From Oscheius tipulae (Eukaryota; Nematoda; Chromadorea; Rhabditida; Rhabditidae), in assembly GCA_037178975.1 (NCBI GenBank), contig JASJZH010000004.1:9548001-9612000 (forward strand): a stretch of DNA of 64,000 bases, read 5' to 3'. Below, piece after piece: positions 12,568 through 24,294 of the stretch (its first letter is position 1; the number at the start of each line of letters is the position of its first letter). A model generated the notes under the pieces. That model saw nothing but the letters and a program-made list of their open reading frames with translations. It was not told where the DNA came from and searched no databases. The translations under genes were made by a program, and so were the position numbers.

Positions 12568-13255
12568 CAGGGTGCGCCATAATTACGGGTGCGCGCTATA
12601 TCGCGCATAACTCGGTTTCTAAATGTTGAAAATATAGAATCTATGATATATAAATGTACCTCAGAAACTGGAGATTCAGATAATTGATTACACTTTCACA
12701 ATAGATTCAGGTGGGCCCGGTAACCAACACTTCTAGGGCGCCCATTGAGACGGGTGAGACACGGAGGTCGAAAAACGAAATCAAAAACAGCTGGACGCGG
12801 TTGGTATCATTGCAAAGAGCATAAAAAATGATAAATAATGGCACATTCTCACATCGGTTTGTATTCCAAAATTGGAAAAAAATAATACAATCTATGGTAC
12901 GTCGCGCAGTGGCTAACAAATAATTCATGGTTTTCTCGAAGTTCTAACTCGGAAGAAAGGCGAGCAAGTGTTTCTCTCGCTTCATTTTTTATGCGCCATA
13001 AAGTGATGATAAATTAACTTCGTTTTCTTTAATTTTATTTTTTGCTTATTTTCGACCTCCGTGTCTCACCCGTCTCAATGGGCGCCCTAGAAGTGTTGGT
13101 TATCGAGCCCACCTGAATCTATTGTGAAAGTGTAATCAATTATCTGAATCTCCAGTTCCTGAGGTACATTTATATATCATAGATTCTATATTTTCAACAT
13201 TTAGAAACGGAGTTATGTGCGATATAGCGCGCGCCCGTAATTATGGCGCACCCTG
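12568..13255. mobile_element. Foldback MITE flanked by TA
   Basis: A 688-bp palindromic element: arms 12568-12775 and 13049-13255 are near-perfect inverted copies of about 207 bp around a 273-bp spacer. TA lies directly outside each end (12566-12567 and 13256-13257), the target duplication expected for Tc1/mariner transposition. The ends read CAGGGTGCGCCATAATTACG. This matches the terminal repeat of the complete transposon at 50335-51618 with one difference in the first 21 bases. It has no transposase frame, so it is a non-autonomous element probably mobilised by that family. The arms themselves contain GAGACGGGTGAGACACGG and other sequence not present in the autonomous element. Confidence 0.93.
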
Positions 13256-13347
13256 TATATATTGAAACGGAAAAGTTACTCAATCCTGGCCAGAATGGTC
13301 CGTTGCCAGACCTGTCATATAAAGATTTGAGAATCGAAACTATTTTA

Positions 13348-14012
13348 TTAAGCGCATCCCATTCTTTCGACCACAAGACCGGAGTCTATATATCCCATAG
13401 TTCCGGCCATGTTTGAACAAACAAGTAAGCCCGAAGGTACTCCTATCATAGGCCATACTCCTCCTTTTTTGGTCAAAAAATATGGACCTGGGCACATCGC
13501 ATTTAGTCTGAATACAACCGGTATTTTTAAAAAAATTGCAACATACTGGCAGTCTGTTCCCACTTGCATGACAGTTATTGCAGTGACAGCCATACAGGCA
13601 ATTGGTGCACCAAATGGATCCGTTGGTCCGTCTCCTGGTATGCAAGGAGGCGGTATCACGCAAAATGAACACTCTAAAAATAATAGTTACTATATGTCCC
13701 GTTGACCTGCTGTTTATTTGCTTCGCTAAAAACGTACCGGCTGTTGTAGTCGTAGTCATCTCTGAAGAAGTTGTAGGTATTTCGGTAGTGGTAATTTCGG
13801 TCATGTCATCCGCTGAAATTCTTTATACATTCAAGCATCTTATAGCGGTCTTTCAAGTTTTTTTGCATGAAAGTACAGCTGAAAAAAATGTATTTCGATG
13901 AAGCATACCTGTTTAGAAGTAATCTGATAAAATACTACTCACGCGAGTTTGTAGGAAGACATCCAGTTGCCAAGTTAGCTGTTAGAGACAGCACGAAGAC
14001 CAACAAATTCAT
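13348..14012 (-). CDS. Secreted Cys-rich protein with Thr-rich linker
   Basis: Three exons (13943-14012, 13738-13812, 13348-13673; 471 nt, 156 aa). A signal peptide (MNLLVFVLSLTANLATG) is followed by CLPTNS, a Thr/Ser-rich linker (EITTTEIPTTSSEMTTTT) and a Cys-rich domain beginning ECSFC and ending GYIDSGLVVERMGCA. This is the architecture of the nematode extracellular C6/DUF281-type proteins; function is unknown. It is adjacent to, and in the same orientation as, the gene at 14394-15301. The two share the first exon (TAN..GCLPTNS), the linker start (DDMTEITTT) and the GY.D..G....GC ending. They are tandem paralogues, but this copy has a single domain. Exact Pfam assignment is uncertain. Confidence 0.82.
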
Positions 14013-14393
14013 CGAACCGCGATCATAGAATCGCCGTTAATGAAGTTCAAATGACCTTTTGCTAGCCTTTCAGCCAGCTATGTTCGATCGTCTCGCTGGC
14101 GATCAACCTATTCCTGTTTGCGGCTGCCGAAAAAAGGATATTACAGGTTACGTACGAGATTTCGCCATTGTCTTTCGCGAAACTACCCGTCTTTATCGAC
14201 GATCCAGTTCATTGTTTGCGATCTTTATCGCTTGCAAAGTAAAGTATAGTGAAGTAATGCTGCCCAAGTTTTTTTCTAAATACGCTTTTACTTCGGAGGA
14301 AGTTGCACCTTAAAAATTATAGAAGCAAGTCGAGGATCGACAAAACTAACCACTGCCACCGCGGCAACTAACCAACAGTTGACATAAAACTAT
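14013..14393. other. Spacer between two paralogous secreted genes
   Basis: About 380 nt separating the tandem Cys-rich genes. It should hold the promoter of the 13348-14012 gene and the 3' end of nothing else on this strand. No motif stands out. Confidence 0.4.
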
Positions 14394-15301
14394 TTATTCG
14401 GCACATCCAAATTTCGTGATCAGGTTGCCCATTGGGTCTGTGTATCCCATTGTTCCAGCTACATCTTGGCATGTTGCCGTCACTAAAGTAGCTCCATAAC
14501 TGGTCCACACGTTAGTAGCTGTAAGTTTGTAATAGGCTTCCGCTGCTCCATATCCTGCACAGTCATAAACGATTCTAAAATACACTGAAAAGGGAGAGCA
14601 GTAACTTACGTGCACACTCCTACTCCGCTAGTCATTGGCATAGCCGCCACGATATCGCAGGTGGGCAAGGGTGGACGGTCCAGGGCATCACAATTCATTG
14701 GGGCATTCGCAGTGCAGAATTGACAAACATTCGGCTCAGCACATCCAATTTTAGTGATAGGATTACCCATGGGGTCCGTGTATCCCACTGTTCCGGTGAC
14801 ATCCGAGCATGTTGTCGTCAGCGTACCCGTACCAGCTGTCCACATATTGGTGCTTGTAAGCTTATACCACGCGACGTCTGCACCGTACCCAGTGCAGTCA
14901 GTAGTAATTCTGTTTCGATGTACAGCCAAAAAGTTCACTTACACACAGTTGCCCATTGCGTCGCGCGTTGGTGTGCCCATGACAGCGGTACAAGCACTCG
15001 GGCTAGCTGGACTGTCAGCTGCATCGCAATCGACTGGGACTGGCATACAGTATTGGCAGTCGACAGCTGGAACATTTCCGGTTTGATAAAAAACTGTTAA
15101 GTTACCTACCAGTAGTTGTTGTTGTCGTCGTTGCCTCAGTCGTAGTAGTAATTTCCGTCATGTCATCTGCTGAAATTCAAATTTTCGTACAACATCAGGA
15201 TAGCAAATCAACTAAATTGGGTCAAACTTACGTGAATTGGTTGGCAAACATCCAAATACGAAGTTGGCTGTAGTCATTAAACAGAATGAAGGTAGATTCA
15301 T
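14394..15301 (-). CDS. Secreted protein with duplicated C6-like domains
   Basis: Five exons encode a signal peptide (MNLPSFCLMTTANFVFG), CLPTNS, a Thr-rich linker (MTEITTTTEATTTTTTT) and a Cys-rich region starting DCQYCMPVPVDC. Two homologous modules follow: one with TTDCTGYGADVAWYKL and GYTDPMGNPITKIGC, the other with VYDCAGYGAAEAYYKL and GYTDPMGNLITKFGC. Intron boundaries recur at the same place in each module (a one-codon shift after VC), so the second arose by exon duplication. The protein is extracellular and its function unknown; Cys spacing resembles nematode C6/DUF281 domains. The start at 15301 is chosen because it opens the signal peptide. Confidence 0.85.
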
Positions 15302-15877
15302 TGCCAAATATAATCCTTTGAGAATACCTCCTTATCTCCGAAAAAGACCGAATATGGTTCATTACAGGATTTTTATAGGTCGACAATCGGTTGAGACGTG
15401 TGTCTTGCGCTTAGATCGCCGAGTATCTCGGAATGTGATCTCCGTTCAGATATTTGTAAAGTACAACAACTTAGTATTTTACGTTCAGGCACGTAAGATT
15501 ATATCTTTTATCCAGAACAAGCAAATTTTATTTACCATTCGCATTCGAGTCGCAACATTTAGCGTTCCTTTTCCCGCACTGTACATATTTTCTCTCTCTC
15601 TGTGCCACTCTGACCTCTCTTGCTGGAGGATACATACTTTCTTTTACTTTTTTTGCGGGTGTGCGTATGCCATAACGCCGAACTACGTACAGCCTTTGAA
15701 AAGCGTTTCGGATCACATCACAGCTTTTCTATCCAGTTGTAATGCACCTCGTTTTGATGTTCTCGATATTTTGTTCTTAATAGTTTCATTTTCAGCAGCG
15801 ACGTATGAAAATCCGTAATTGCATTCCTTCGTTCCGTCGCTTTTTCCTTTTTCATCATCACTAAATCTCAATTAACC
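15302..15877. other. Divergent intergenic/promoter region
   Basis: Lies between the minus-strand secreted gene and the plus-strand secreted gene, so it should carry both promoters. A long open frame covers much of it (15237-15818 plus), but it has no motif, overlaps the signal-peptide exon antisense, and looks like chance. A pyrimidine run and CATCATCA-type sequence precede the 15878 start. Confidence 0.45.
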
Positions 15878-17141
15878 ATGAGAGGGCTACTACTCGTTCT
15901 GTTCTGCATTTCTGCCATTGTAGCTGAAACAAATCCGTAAATATTCTTCTTTTTTGCCTTTAGAAAGTTTCACAAAATGTTAGTGTACAAGCCGCTCCTC
16001 TGTATGAATTATTAAAGCAAAAATTGGGACCTGTAGTGCAGTAGTTCCATGATTTCTCACAAAATGATCATTTTGCATTTTTCAATGTTTTCTGACTTCT
16101 GAGTGTGCTCAATCGATTCATGATGTCAAAAAACACGTTAGATAGAGAGACTTATCCATGGAGCTCTCAGTACTATCGTCACGCTCCGCGAGCACATCTT
16201 CCCCGAATATACTCGTCCCGATGCAAAACCGAAGTAGGAACGCATTTTTTTCTTCAAACTCGCTCTCACAGCTGCGCTACTGCCGAATCAAAAGTGGAAT
16301 CTTTGATGGTCGCGCTAAAGGAAAAAACTGGCCAAATTGCGAAGGAAATAGAGGAGTCGGTGTGCACGTGGACTGACATTCTGGAGGACTGCAACGAGCT
16401 CATGGCAATGATAGGCAGCCAGCCAGTCAAATTCGTTGCAGATGTCAATGAAAAGATGTTTGACTTTTTGTGCATGGGCGCAGAACCTTTCTTGAAGAAA
16501 TATCTCGAATCTGATTATTTTGAGCCGCGTGGATCCGCAACGACAATTGGTGGTCGAATAATTTCGTGAGTTCCTCTCTTAGTCAAATTGTATGTCATGT
16601 TACAGGTGCAAAAAAGCGTTCAAGTCATACCACTACTTGATGGAACCATATCGGAAAAGTCTGACTGAAGCAACTGGAAAAGTTTGCGCCAATCAAAAAC
16701 ATCTGGGCACGTGGCTTGGAAAGGAGCCCTTTTGTTCCCTCGTAACGACGGAAATGGCAAAATTCGATGACCTCATTATCAACGTAGTTTATTTACTCTA
16801 CAAGAGTGCCTGTCCAGAAGAAACTCCAGAGCCAATGTAAGCTCTTCTCTCTCTCTCTCTCTCTTCAATTTCCAAAGACTTTCATAATACAAACAACGTT
16901 TGGTTTAGTTGCTCATCAGCCAAGAAGGCACGAAAAGAGAGCTTGTTGATGTGGAAGCGCAGCGATTTTGAATGAAATCGATGTGTCGGTCTGTTACCTC
17001 TATGCCAATCCGGAAGGGTGCAACGCTCTGCTGAACCTGCTCATCGACGAAGATGTCAAAATTATCAAGAAGACCATCGACCATCTTATGTGTGCTGACC
17101 CGAAATCTATGTTGAGGTATACCAATAAAGAAGAGCTATAG
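15878..17141 (+). CDS. Secreted protein, repeated Cys modules, likely frameshifted end
   Basis: Signal peptide MRGLLLVLFCISAIVA, then exons 15878-15936, 16272-16565, 16606-16836 and 16909 onward. Read as it stands the frame closes at TGA 16973-16975 (651 nt, 216 aa). Modules of the form C-x7-C..ELM..V.FV..VNEKMFDFLC and CKKAF..LMEPYRKSL..VC repeat along the protein. Immediately beyond the stop, in a second frame, a matching module continues (SVCYLYANPEGCNALLNLL, IDHLMC) to a stop at 17141. Removing one base near 16958 would join them, so a one-base insertion (real or sequencing error) probably truncates the protein. An AATAAA at 17123 lies inside the extended frame, which argues that the shorter end is used now. 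Family not recognised. Confidence 0.7.
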
Positions 17142-17243
17142 TGGCATCAGTTTGGCTTTTTTCGCTTCGTAAGAACATTAGACTCGGTCAAATCTATTGG
17201 CTCTTATTGCTACAAAGTGTCAAAGCCTAGTATTTTTTTAAAT

Positions 17244-19086
17244 TTAAAATGTAGCCACAGCAGTCCTCGAAGCATTACTCCTTTCTCCTAGAAAACTCTC
17301 CTTGATAGTTCGATTGACAATAATGTAGATTATGGGATAGACTCCACTATTCAGAATCCACATTAGATTGAGAGCTGTGTCGGTCCACAATGAAGCTGGT
17401 AAGAGCTGAATTCCGAACTGATGCTACTGAACCTCTCAACATACGTAGCTATTGTGCCAGAAAAAGTTCAAAATTGTGCAGTAGAGTGTTATAACTATAA
17501 CTTGCTGTAGTATTTTTGTTTCCACCCTCCGATCTTGCGGATTCAATTTGCGTAAATTCTCAAAGTAGGACTTGTAATAACGGACTTCTCATAAAGGCAC
17601 CTGTTTGTGGTAGGCGATAGTTAAAATGTAGAAAAATGCTGAAATGATAATGGTTCCCAATTCGATGACCATCTCAACGTGCTGGACTAGTTCGGAGTAG
17701 GGAAGGTTGTAGTTGTAGGACCATGAATATCTGAAAGCTATACAGTTTTCAACTTTTAACAGCCTAAGCCACTTCAAATGTTTTTCAGCGAGTTCTGATT
17801 GTCATTTTTGAGGTTGAAAACCTGTATCCGTCAACCCAAACTTCTCAGAATATATAGCTAACGGCTTGGACAAGACATTATAATTCGAGGATACACCTGC
17901 TCCTAACAATGCAGATGTTTCTATCGTTTTGTCGAGAGAAGCAAAACTTTGATTCAGAAAGAACCCTGTTTACTTGCGTTTTAGATCAGACAGTTTCTTG
18001 ATTGAGTTAGGTACTAGAGTTTGATTCATTTTGGTTCTATCCTGGTTTTTGAACAACACTCAAGCAACGCCGTAAGACATCTGACTCCGCCTTTCCTGGA
18101 TGGAATATATTCGATTGCTGCCCACGGAGATACCAGTGTTGCCATGAAGAATATCCAAATAGAGGCTGCGAAAACGTACCAGTACTAAATCCGATCCACT
18201 GTTCTTACAGTTAAACCTTACTTTCAAGGATTTAGGCTTATAAAGATTCCTGGCTATGTTACTGCTGCTGAATTGAAGGAACCTATTCAGGGCTAATATC
18301 AATGTCATGATTGTGTAGCCGACATAACAGGGAGTGGCAATAACTCCCAGAACTTGTGGTAACCATGTGATCCAGTTGGTTTGAAAAATTGTCATAAGTC
18401 CTGTTACAAAATGTGGAAAACACTGGGTAACGTCTAGCATTCCCAAAACGAACATGAACTTGTACGATGGCAGTTTCATGAGATCCTTGTCGCGTCTGAT
18501 TATCTGAAATTTGTGTAGTTATTTCTTTTTCGGATCTCTGTTATCCTCCGGCCGAACAAACGGTTTGAAAGTTAAAAAGTCCGCAAGTCAAGCATCTGTT
18601 TGGTTCCCATAGTTTTATCAGAACAACTGTTTACTGGTCAGCTTGCGTGGCAACTCTTGTTTATACAGCTAATTTATGACAACTAGGGGAGAACGAGTCA
18701 GCAGCACGAGATAAAACAACTGATTATATTTTTTAGGTTTCAAGAATAAAGCTGGCAGAAAAATCCTAAAAGTTCTCGATGAACCTTCGAGTCTCGAAAG
18801 AATTGAGAATAGCATATCCTGGCTGGCTAACTGTCTCAAAAGGCAATGATACCTAACTGTTTGGATTGTATAGAATTGATCATATCTTGTCAATGAAAAA
18901 GTGTTTGAAAGAATCAAACTTACAATAAGAATTGCGCTATAAGAAACCCCACAAATAAGAGACGATAACATGTATAGTAGTCCAACAATGATATCAGTAG
19001 TCGGTGTTCTTACTGAAACACAAACTTGGGAAGTGCATCGAGGCATAAACGCTACCTTCGTATGGATCAGTCACATTCGTTGACAT
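17244..19086 (-). CDS. SRT-class chemoreceptor (7TM GPCR)
   Basis: Seven exons: 19056-19086, 18924-19012, 18222-18503, 18060-18184, 17601-17730, 17445-17504, 17244-17405. They sum to 879 nt, 292 aa. Seven hydrophobic segments are visible: TM1 (VGLLYMLSSLICGVSYSAIL), TM2 with LPSYKFMFVLGMLD, TM3 with GYTIMTLILALNRFLQF, then WYVFAASIWIFFMATL, ELGTIIISAFFYILTIAYHK, QVIVITLLCTILNFFW and MWILNSGVYPIIYIIVNRTI. The YK.MF.LG.LD and ALNR motifs are those of the nematode SRT family, expressed in chemosensory neurons. One donor (GTGTTG after exon 4) is weak, but the phase fits. A roughly 420-nt intron 2 holds no recognised element. Confidence 0.88.
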
Positions 19087-20129
19087 TTAGCCATAAAAAC
19101 GGAGATATAACTTCTAGAGAAAACAACAGAGACCGATTAGATTCCAGCTGTGCACTTGGGGACGTTAATTATTTCAATTGCACCGAGCGGAATGTGATCA
19201 GACCAACCACATTATCAGAGAATGGAATATGAAAAATGGAACTCCCTCATGTTCGAATTTTTGTGACAATTTGTCCCAAGTGCAACAAGAAATAGGACGG
19301 CATTTCGATTCTCGCCTCTCTAAATTTTGTACCTGCCGTTAACGGGCTCCCGAGATTAGAGACGTGGCGCGGTATCATTTCGGCCCGAAAGCTAGTTCCT
19401 TGGTCGTCCAGCAGATTGAGAATGGATAAGGTTCTAATTCGAATGAGTTTGTCGCAAATTGCGGGGGAAACTTTAGAAAAAAAAGTTAAGGACCTGATAT
19501 ATGAGTGCATGGTTGTGACTAGCGAAATCATAACAGTATCATGCAAAGTTACGGAAACACCAATAGAAAAATCTTTTCGTTCCTGTGCGTTCTAAACAGG
19601 GAGTGGTTTGCGAATCCTATTAATTTCTGGGTACCACAGGTACGTTACTATCTATTCGAAACATGGCATGGGTTTGGTATGCAGCATAGGCTGCTACCAG
19701 ATGGTACGGGTAGGAGACGGGTCTTCAAACCATAGTCAAAAACCAAATAACTCTTTTCTAGTCAAAGAAGGCGTTTTTTAGTGCTGCGATGCTCTGCAAA
19801 GTTTGTGATTTTGATATGAACTACAACTTACTGAACATCAAAATGCGGAAAAACCAAATTTTTGGCTGGAAAAAGTGGATGTACTTGGCACATGGAAGAA
19901 GGGCCATTGGCATGGTCAAAAAATATCACCAGAGATCAGAAAATCCCTATACTCTAGATCAAAGTCTTTCTTCCTGAAGGTTGCGTCACAGATCTCTCTT
20001 TCGATCCTGTATCATTATCTCTCTCCACAAAATGATTCGATTCTCCCCGTCACGGGCATTGGGTTCGAGCTGTTTCCGCGTCGGGGTAGCTATCCGTAGG
20101 CTAGCTGTTCACCATCCTCACGCGCGCCA
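19087..20129. other. Divergent intergenic region
   Basis: Separates the minus-strand SRT gene from the plus-strand hedgehog-related gene. Small open frames on both strands (for example 19247-19546 minus) have no recognisable motif. Promoters of both genes are expected here, but no specific site is supported. Confidence 0.45.
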
Positions 20130-23100
20130 ATGCGCACTCTTGTCATCCTACTCCTTCTATTCGCATGTCTAGAAGCTGATAAGAAGTTGAAGAAAGTTCG
20201 CTTCAAGAACAATAGGATTCTCAAGTGTTCGAGGCGTCTGGCTCCGAGTAAGCGATAATTTTGTACAAGACTATGGATAGTAGACAGTAGACAGTGGGAA
20301 TGCTACAATGTCCTTACAGAAAAAGTCTCCACTCACATCGCTGGAGACCTATGCTGTGATCCAGACCTCGAGGATGTACTGATGAACGTTAGAGAGTACA
20401 GAAATGAGACACTAGGAGATACCGCCAAGGTTCGTTTCTTTTTCAAATTTGTGGTACTTCCATTGCGTAAGTCGGAGACAAAAGCTTGTAATACGAATCG
20501 AAAACCGGTCGGGATCGTTACATAAGGCTGGTGCCCTATCCAGATTTTTCTCGCGTGGTCGAGACACAATATCGCTGCGATGTGATAATTAACCGAAAGA
20601 TCTCTTGTTGCAAAAGATTCGGATTATTGTGCCTGGTTTGAGATCCTTCTAAGGGATTTTTTGAATCGTCACTACTACTGAATCATAGAAGTATTTTCAT
20701 TTCTTTCAGAAATGGCAAATCCTCCTTCACAACATGTACAACCACTCCTTTGAAGTCATCATCAGTAGTGAAGACTTTGTCGTGTCCAGTTACTACCATG
20801 GCCAAAGAATCTGCAAAATAAGAACGGCTGGTACTTATGGTCTCCACGTTTTGGCTTATCAAACTCCTGGAAAGGTTCAACCTCATTCAATTTTACATTC
20901 AACCCTGTTTCAGAAACACTACGATGTCTTCGACAAAGACATTGAGCGATGGCTTCAATCCATCGATGCCCAGGAGGACCTTGGTTCTACCTTAGATCCA
21001 GACTTCGACAGGGAAGACTGGCCAGACATTCGAGAGGATCCGGTGGCTGACTTGAAGACAGGGACACATTGTAAAAGACGACGGAGGGATGGAAATCGTT
21101 GCTGTGACAGGAACATGTACTTGTTGATGAGAGCTGCCATGGATGAACTGTACACGAGTCCAGTCTTCAACACGAGTAGGGAGACACTAGGAGTAGTGGC
21201 TAATGTGAGTCACAGGCAAGCTCATTACTTTGGTTTTCAGGTCATCAAAAAGCGAGTACAGGCCCAATTTGCTCGCGCCATGGAAGTGATCAGTTCCTAT
21301 GACGACTTCACTCTCGTCACCTATTCCATAGGTGATTTCATATGCAAGTTTCAACGCTATGGAGTCATTGTATTGTCCTACGAAGCTCCTCATCAGTCAG
21401 GGGTAGGCATTGAATCCATTAGCCGACATCATACTTGAAAAATGTTACAGGCTCACTGAAAAGAAAGAAATTGACATTTTCAGTACAACGCTTATGACAA
21501 GGATAAAGAAGCTGTTTATACGGCACTCTCTCTGGACGAGCCTCTTGGTACTCTTAATGAAACTTTACCGGGAATGCATTCCCTATTAACGGGAATTGAA
21601 CTGGAAACGGATGGCTATCGAATAGGGTTTCCAAAGGATTCTCATTGTGACCATGAGAAGAGAGACGGTAAGAATAGTGCACAACTAGCTGTTTCGGTAA
21701 ACTTGCAGTTCTCATTCGGTTCCTTTTGAATCCTGTTCAGAATTTTGATAGTTGCAATACTCTTCAACGCTTTAGGGATGAAATGCTGCCATATGGAGCT
21801 CTTTCAATCGATGCACAACAGCATCATGGATATGAAAGACGACGATTCTTTCAATGTTATTGACAGACGTTTTGTTGCCACGGTAAGTCAAATGACAATG
21901 ACAGAGAGATAGAGACAGGGACAGTGAGTCACGATGTGTTTCAGAACATTCGAAAAGCAGCAGAGCTTGCTATCAAAGAACCCTTGGAGATGATCATTTC
22001 TAATAGTCCGTTTCACGTTGCCACACATCATGATGGAGATTGCACTTGTGCTTTTAAGGCGGACCAGTACTATATTAAAACGTGGAGTACACCTGGAGGA
22101 AACTATTCCATTGGAGACGATCATTTTGCTGACAATGGTCACACTTCGTTTGTTGGATGTGCAGGGAACAATACGTCTCTCGAAGGTAAGAGAGCTTGAA
22201 ACTTGGAGAGTCAAAAATTTAGGTGCCACTTGTTGCAACAAGACGCTCAGATTCGCCATCTCTAGAACATTACATGAGTCTTCGCATTTGGATTTCAGTA
22301 AGATGGACACTAACGAGGTTTCCAGAGTAAGTCATTGTCTTTTTGTCTTTCTGTTTTTATTTCAGTTTATTTTACTGCTCATATATTTCAGGCTTTAGCC
22401 CGTTCAGCTCAATCCCAGTTCCAAGCCAGAGTAGAGACAGTTGTATCCCGTGGGAACTTCATCTGGAACTCTCCAGGGGCTCGTGAGACGGATATCACCT
22501 GCAAGCTGGATCTTTTCCAGTTCCATGCTCTCATTTTCCAGACTGATCTGGTAAAAAGGACTTTTCCCTCTAGACTCTTCAATTTTTCAGAATCCACTCC
22601 CAGACGAATTTATCGACTCAGACGTTGTTCCAAGTCATGGCTTTGAATCGGCAGCTGCAGCTTCGGCGTATCTAACTTTTGCAATTCACAATTTCCCACT
22701 TGTTCAGGGCCGCAGCAGCTGCCGTGCCGCCAGTTCCGCCTCCCAGTGCAAATGCTAATGCAAATGCAAATGCGAACAGTAATTCGAATGCTAACTCGAA
22801 TAGTAACTCCAATTCGAACTCGAATTCAAATTCAAACTCGAATTCCAATTCGAATTCTAACTCCAACTCCAACTCCAATTCTAACGCTCAGTCGCAGTCT
22901 CAGGCGAACGCAAACGCCAACGCTAATGCTCAAGCAGTCGCCCAAGCTCCTCCCGTACCACCTCCTCCAGTTCCTCCAAACCCTATTATTCCTGTTCTAC
23001 CATTCAATTTGCTGGACGTCAACTACCAAAACCAACTTTTGTCCGTATTCAGCTGCTTCTCTGGAGAGACAATGGTCACCACATCGACTGGACAGAGGAG

Positions 23101-24294
23101 GATAGATGAAGTTCAAGTCAATGACCATGTTCTGACAGCAAACGGAGAGCATGTGAGTACTGAGCTCGAGAAAGATCAAACCTTGTAGGCATTCTTCGCT
23201 CCAATAACATTGTGGATTCATCGCGATAGCGACATTACTACGAACTACATAGTGATCCGAACCCGAAACCGCCTTCTTCAAATTACACCAAGGCATCTAA
23301 TCTATCGAGCCAGGAGAGAAGGTACGAGACCATGAAGTTGACCCAATCCATAACGTTCAGACTGTAATGGAACCATTACAAATGTTCCTGAACATGGGGA
23401 AGTCTTTGCTCAAGATGTGAAGGTGGGAGATTGTCTCTACGTACTGGACAAGGTAGGCTGAACAGCGAAACTGCGACTGTTAACTGAACTAATTTCTGGT
23501 TTTAAATATCCATTCGCTTTATGCTAATTCCTCTTTTCAGCTTTTCTTATTGCCCCTTGGGGAGAGCCGTACCTGGCAATGGTGCAGCGCCAGGTCGACA
23601 CATGAGAAGGCGCTGGCAAGCCTATTCAAGTCTCAAAAATCGGTTAACCTTGTACGACGCAATAGCGACGTATATCGAAGGTTAATTCGATGAGAACGAT
23701 TACTACACTTTGATCTGAGTCAGTAAGGCCAGAAGCGATGCGTTTGAGTTGTTTACCGGCTCTATCCATTGTGGCGAGCGAGGAGAGATAATGCGACGCA
23801 GTTGCACTGGGCTAATATGCATTTTCTCTTTTAGTATTGCGGGCTAACTTCTTCTCCTCCTAAAACTGTTATAACATAATATAGAACAATTCTAGTAGAC
23901 AGATAGTGAGACAGAGTGACATTACCATTTTAGGGTCTCTGGAAGTTGGAACCTGTTATCAGTGCCACCAAGACAAGAATCAAAGGAATCTATGCTCCAC
24001 TGACTCCCAATGGCAGAATCATCGTGAACAACATTCTCTCCTCATGTTTAGCCGAGTTCAAAGAACACGTCGTTATGACCACCTACTTTAATGTAAGTTT
24101 TTGACTCCACAGCTGAAAGTCTGCATGTTTCCAGTTAATCTCACGGATCCAAAAAATCTTCTACGATGCTGGAAGTTGGATAGCTACAGAGGTATGTCTT
24201 GAGGCCAAACATAGCAAATTCCTTTCAGATGGAGTTCCCATACTTCGTACCAATGCTTTGTGATGTGCTGGGCATCGTGCTTCCTACAAACTGA
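20130..24294 (+). CDS. Hedgehog-related protein: four Ground-like domains plus Hint
   Basis: Secreted, self-processing protein of the nematode hedgehog-related group. Signal peptide MRTLVILLLLFACLEA at 20130. Four Ground-like domains follow, each opening with a CC pair: DLCCDPDLEDVL (about 20.33-20.87 kb), NRCCDRNMYLLM (21.1-21.4 kb), MKCCHMELFQSM (21.78-22.1 kb) and ATCCNKTLRFAI (22.2-22.55 kb). Next comes a PPVPPP stretch with a long (AN)n/(SN)n repeat (22.74-22.95 kb), then a Hint domain starting at SCFSGET (about 23.05 kb) with ITPRHLIY and YAPLTPNGRIIV. The Cys of CFSGE is the expected autocleavage residue and the TPRH histidine is present. The stop at 24292 is followed by AATAAA near 24350. 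The intron between LDK (23450) and GLWKLE (23934) carries an antisense U2 copy. Worm relatives are grd/hog-type proteins; which one is unclear. Confidence 0.85.
23551..23739 (-). ncRNA. U2 snRNA copy, probably defective, in an intron
   Basis: Reverse strand starts ATCGCTTCTGGCC, then GATCAAAGTGTAGTAATCG (the AGTGTAGTA branch-point-pairing segment), the ATTAACCTTCG hairpin, an Sm-like ATTTTTGAG, and a terminal GCCCCTTGGGG-type stem. Compared with the copy at 33898-34093 it is 189 rather than 196 nt. A 7-nt deletion (TCGTTGG) removes one side of the stem III helix, and several substitutions break lower pairs. About 54 nt of 5' flank (23740-23793) is almost identical to the flank of the other copy, so it arose by DNA duplication that included the promoter, not by retrotransposition. 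It lies antisense in an intron of the hedgehog-related gene. Likely a pseudogene, though promoter-like sequence remains. Confidence 0.88.

Noticed and set aside
15237-15818. 193-codon open frame between two secreted genes
   Set aside because: Antisense to a signal-peptide exon at its start, low-complexity composition and no family features.
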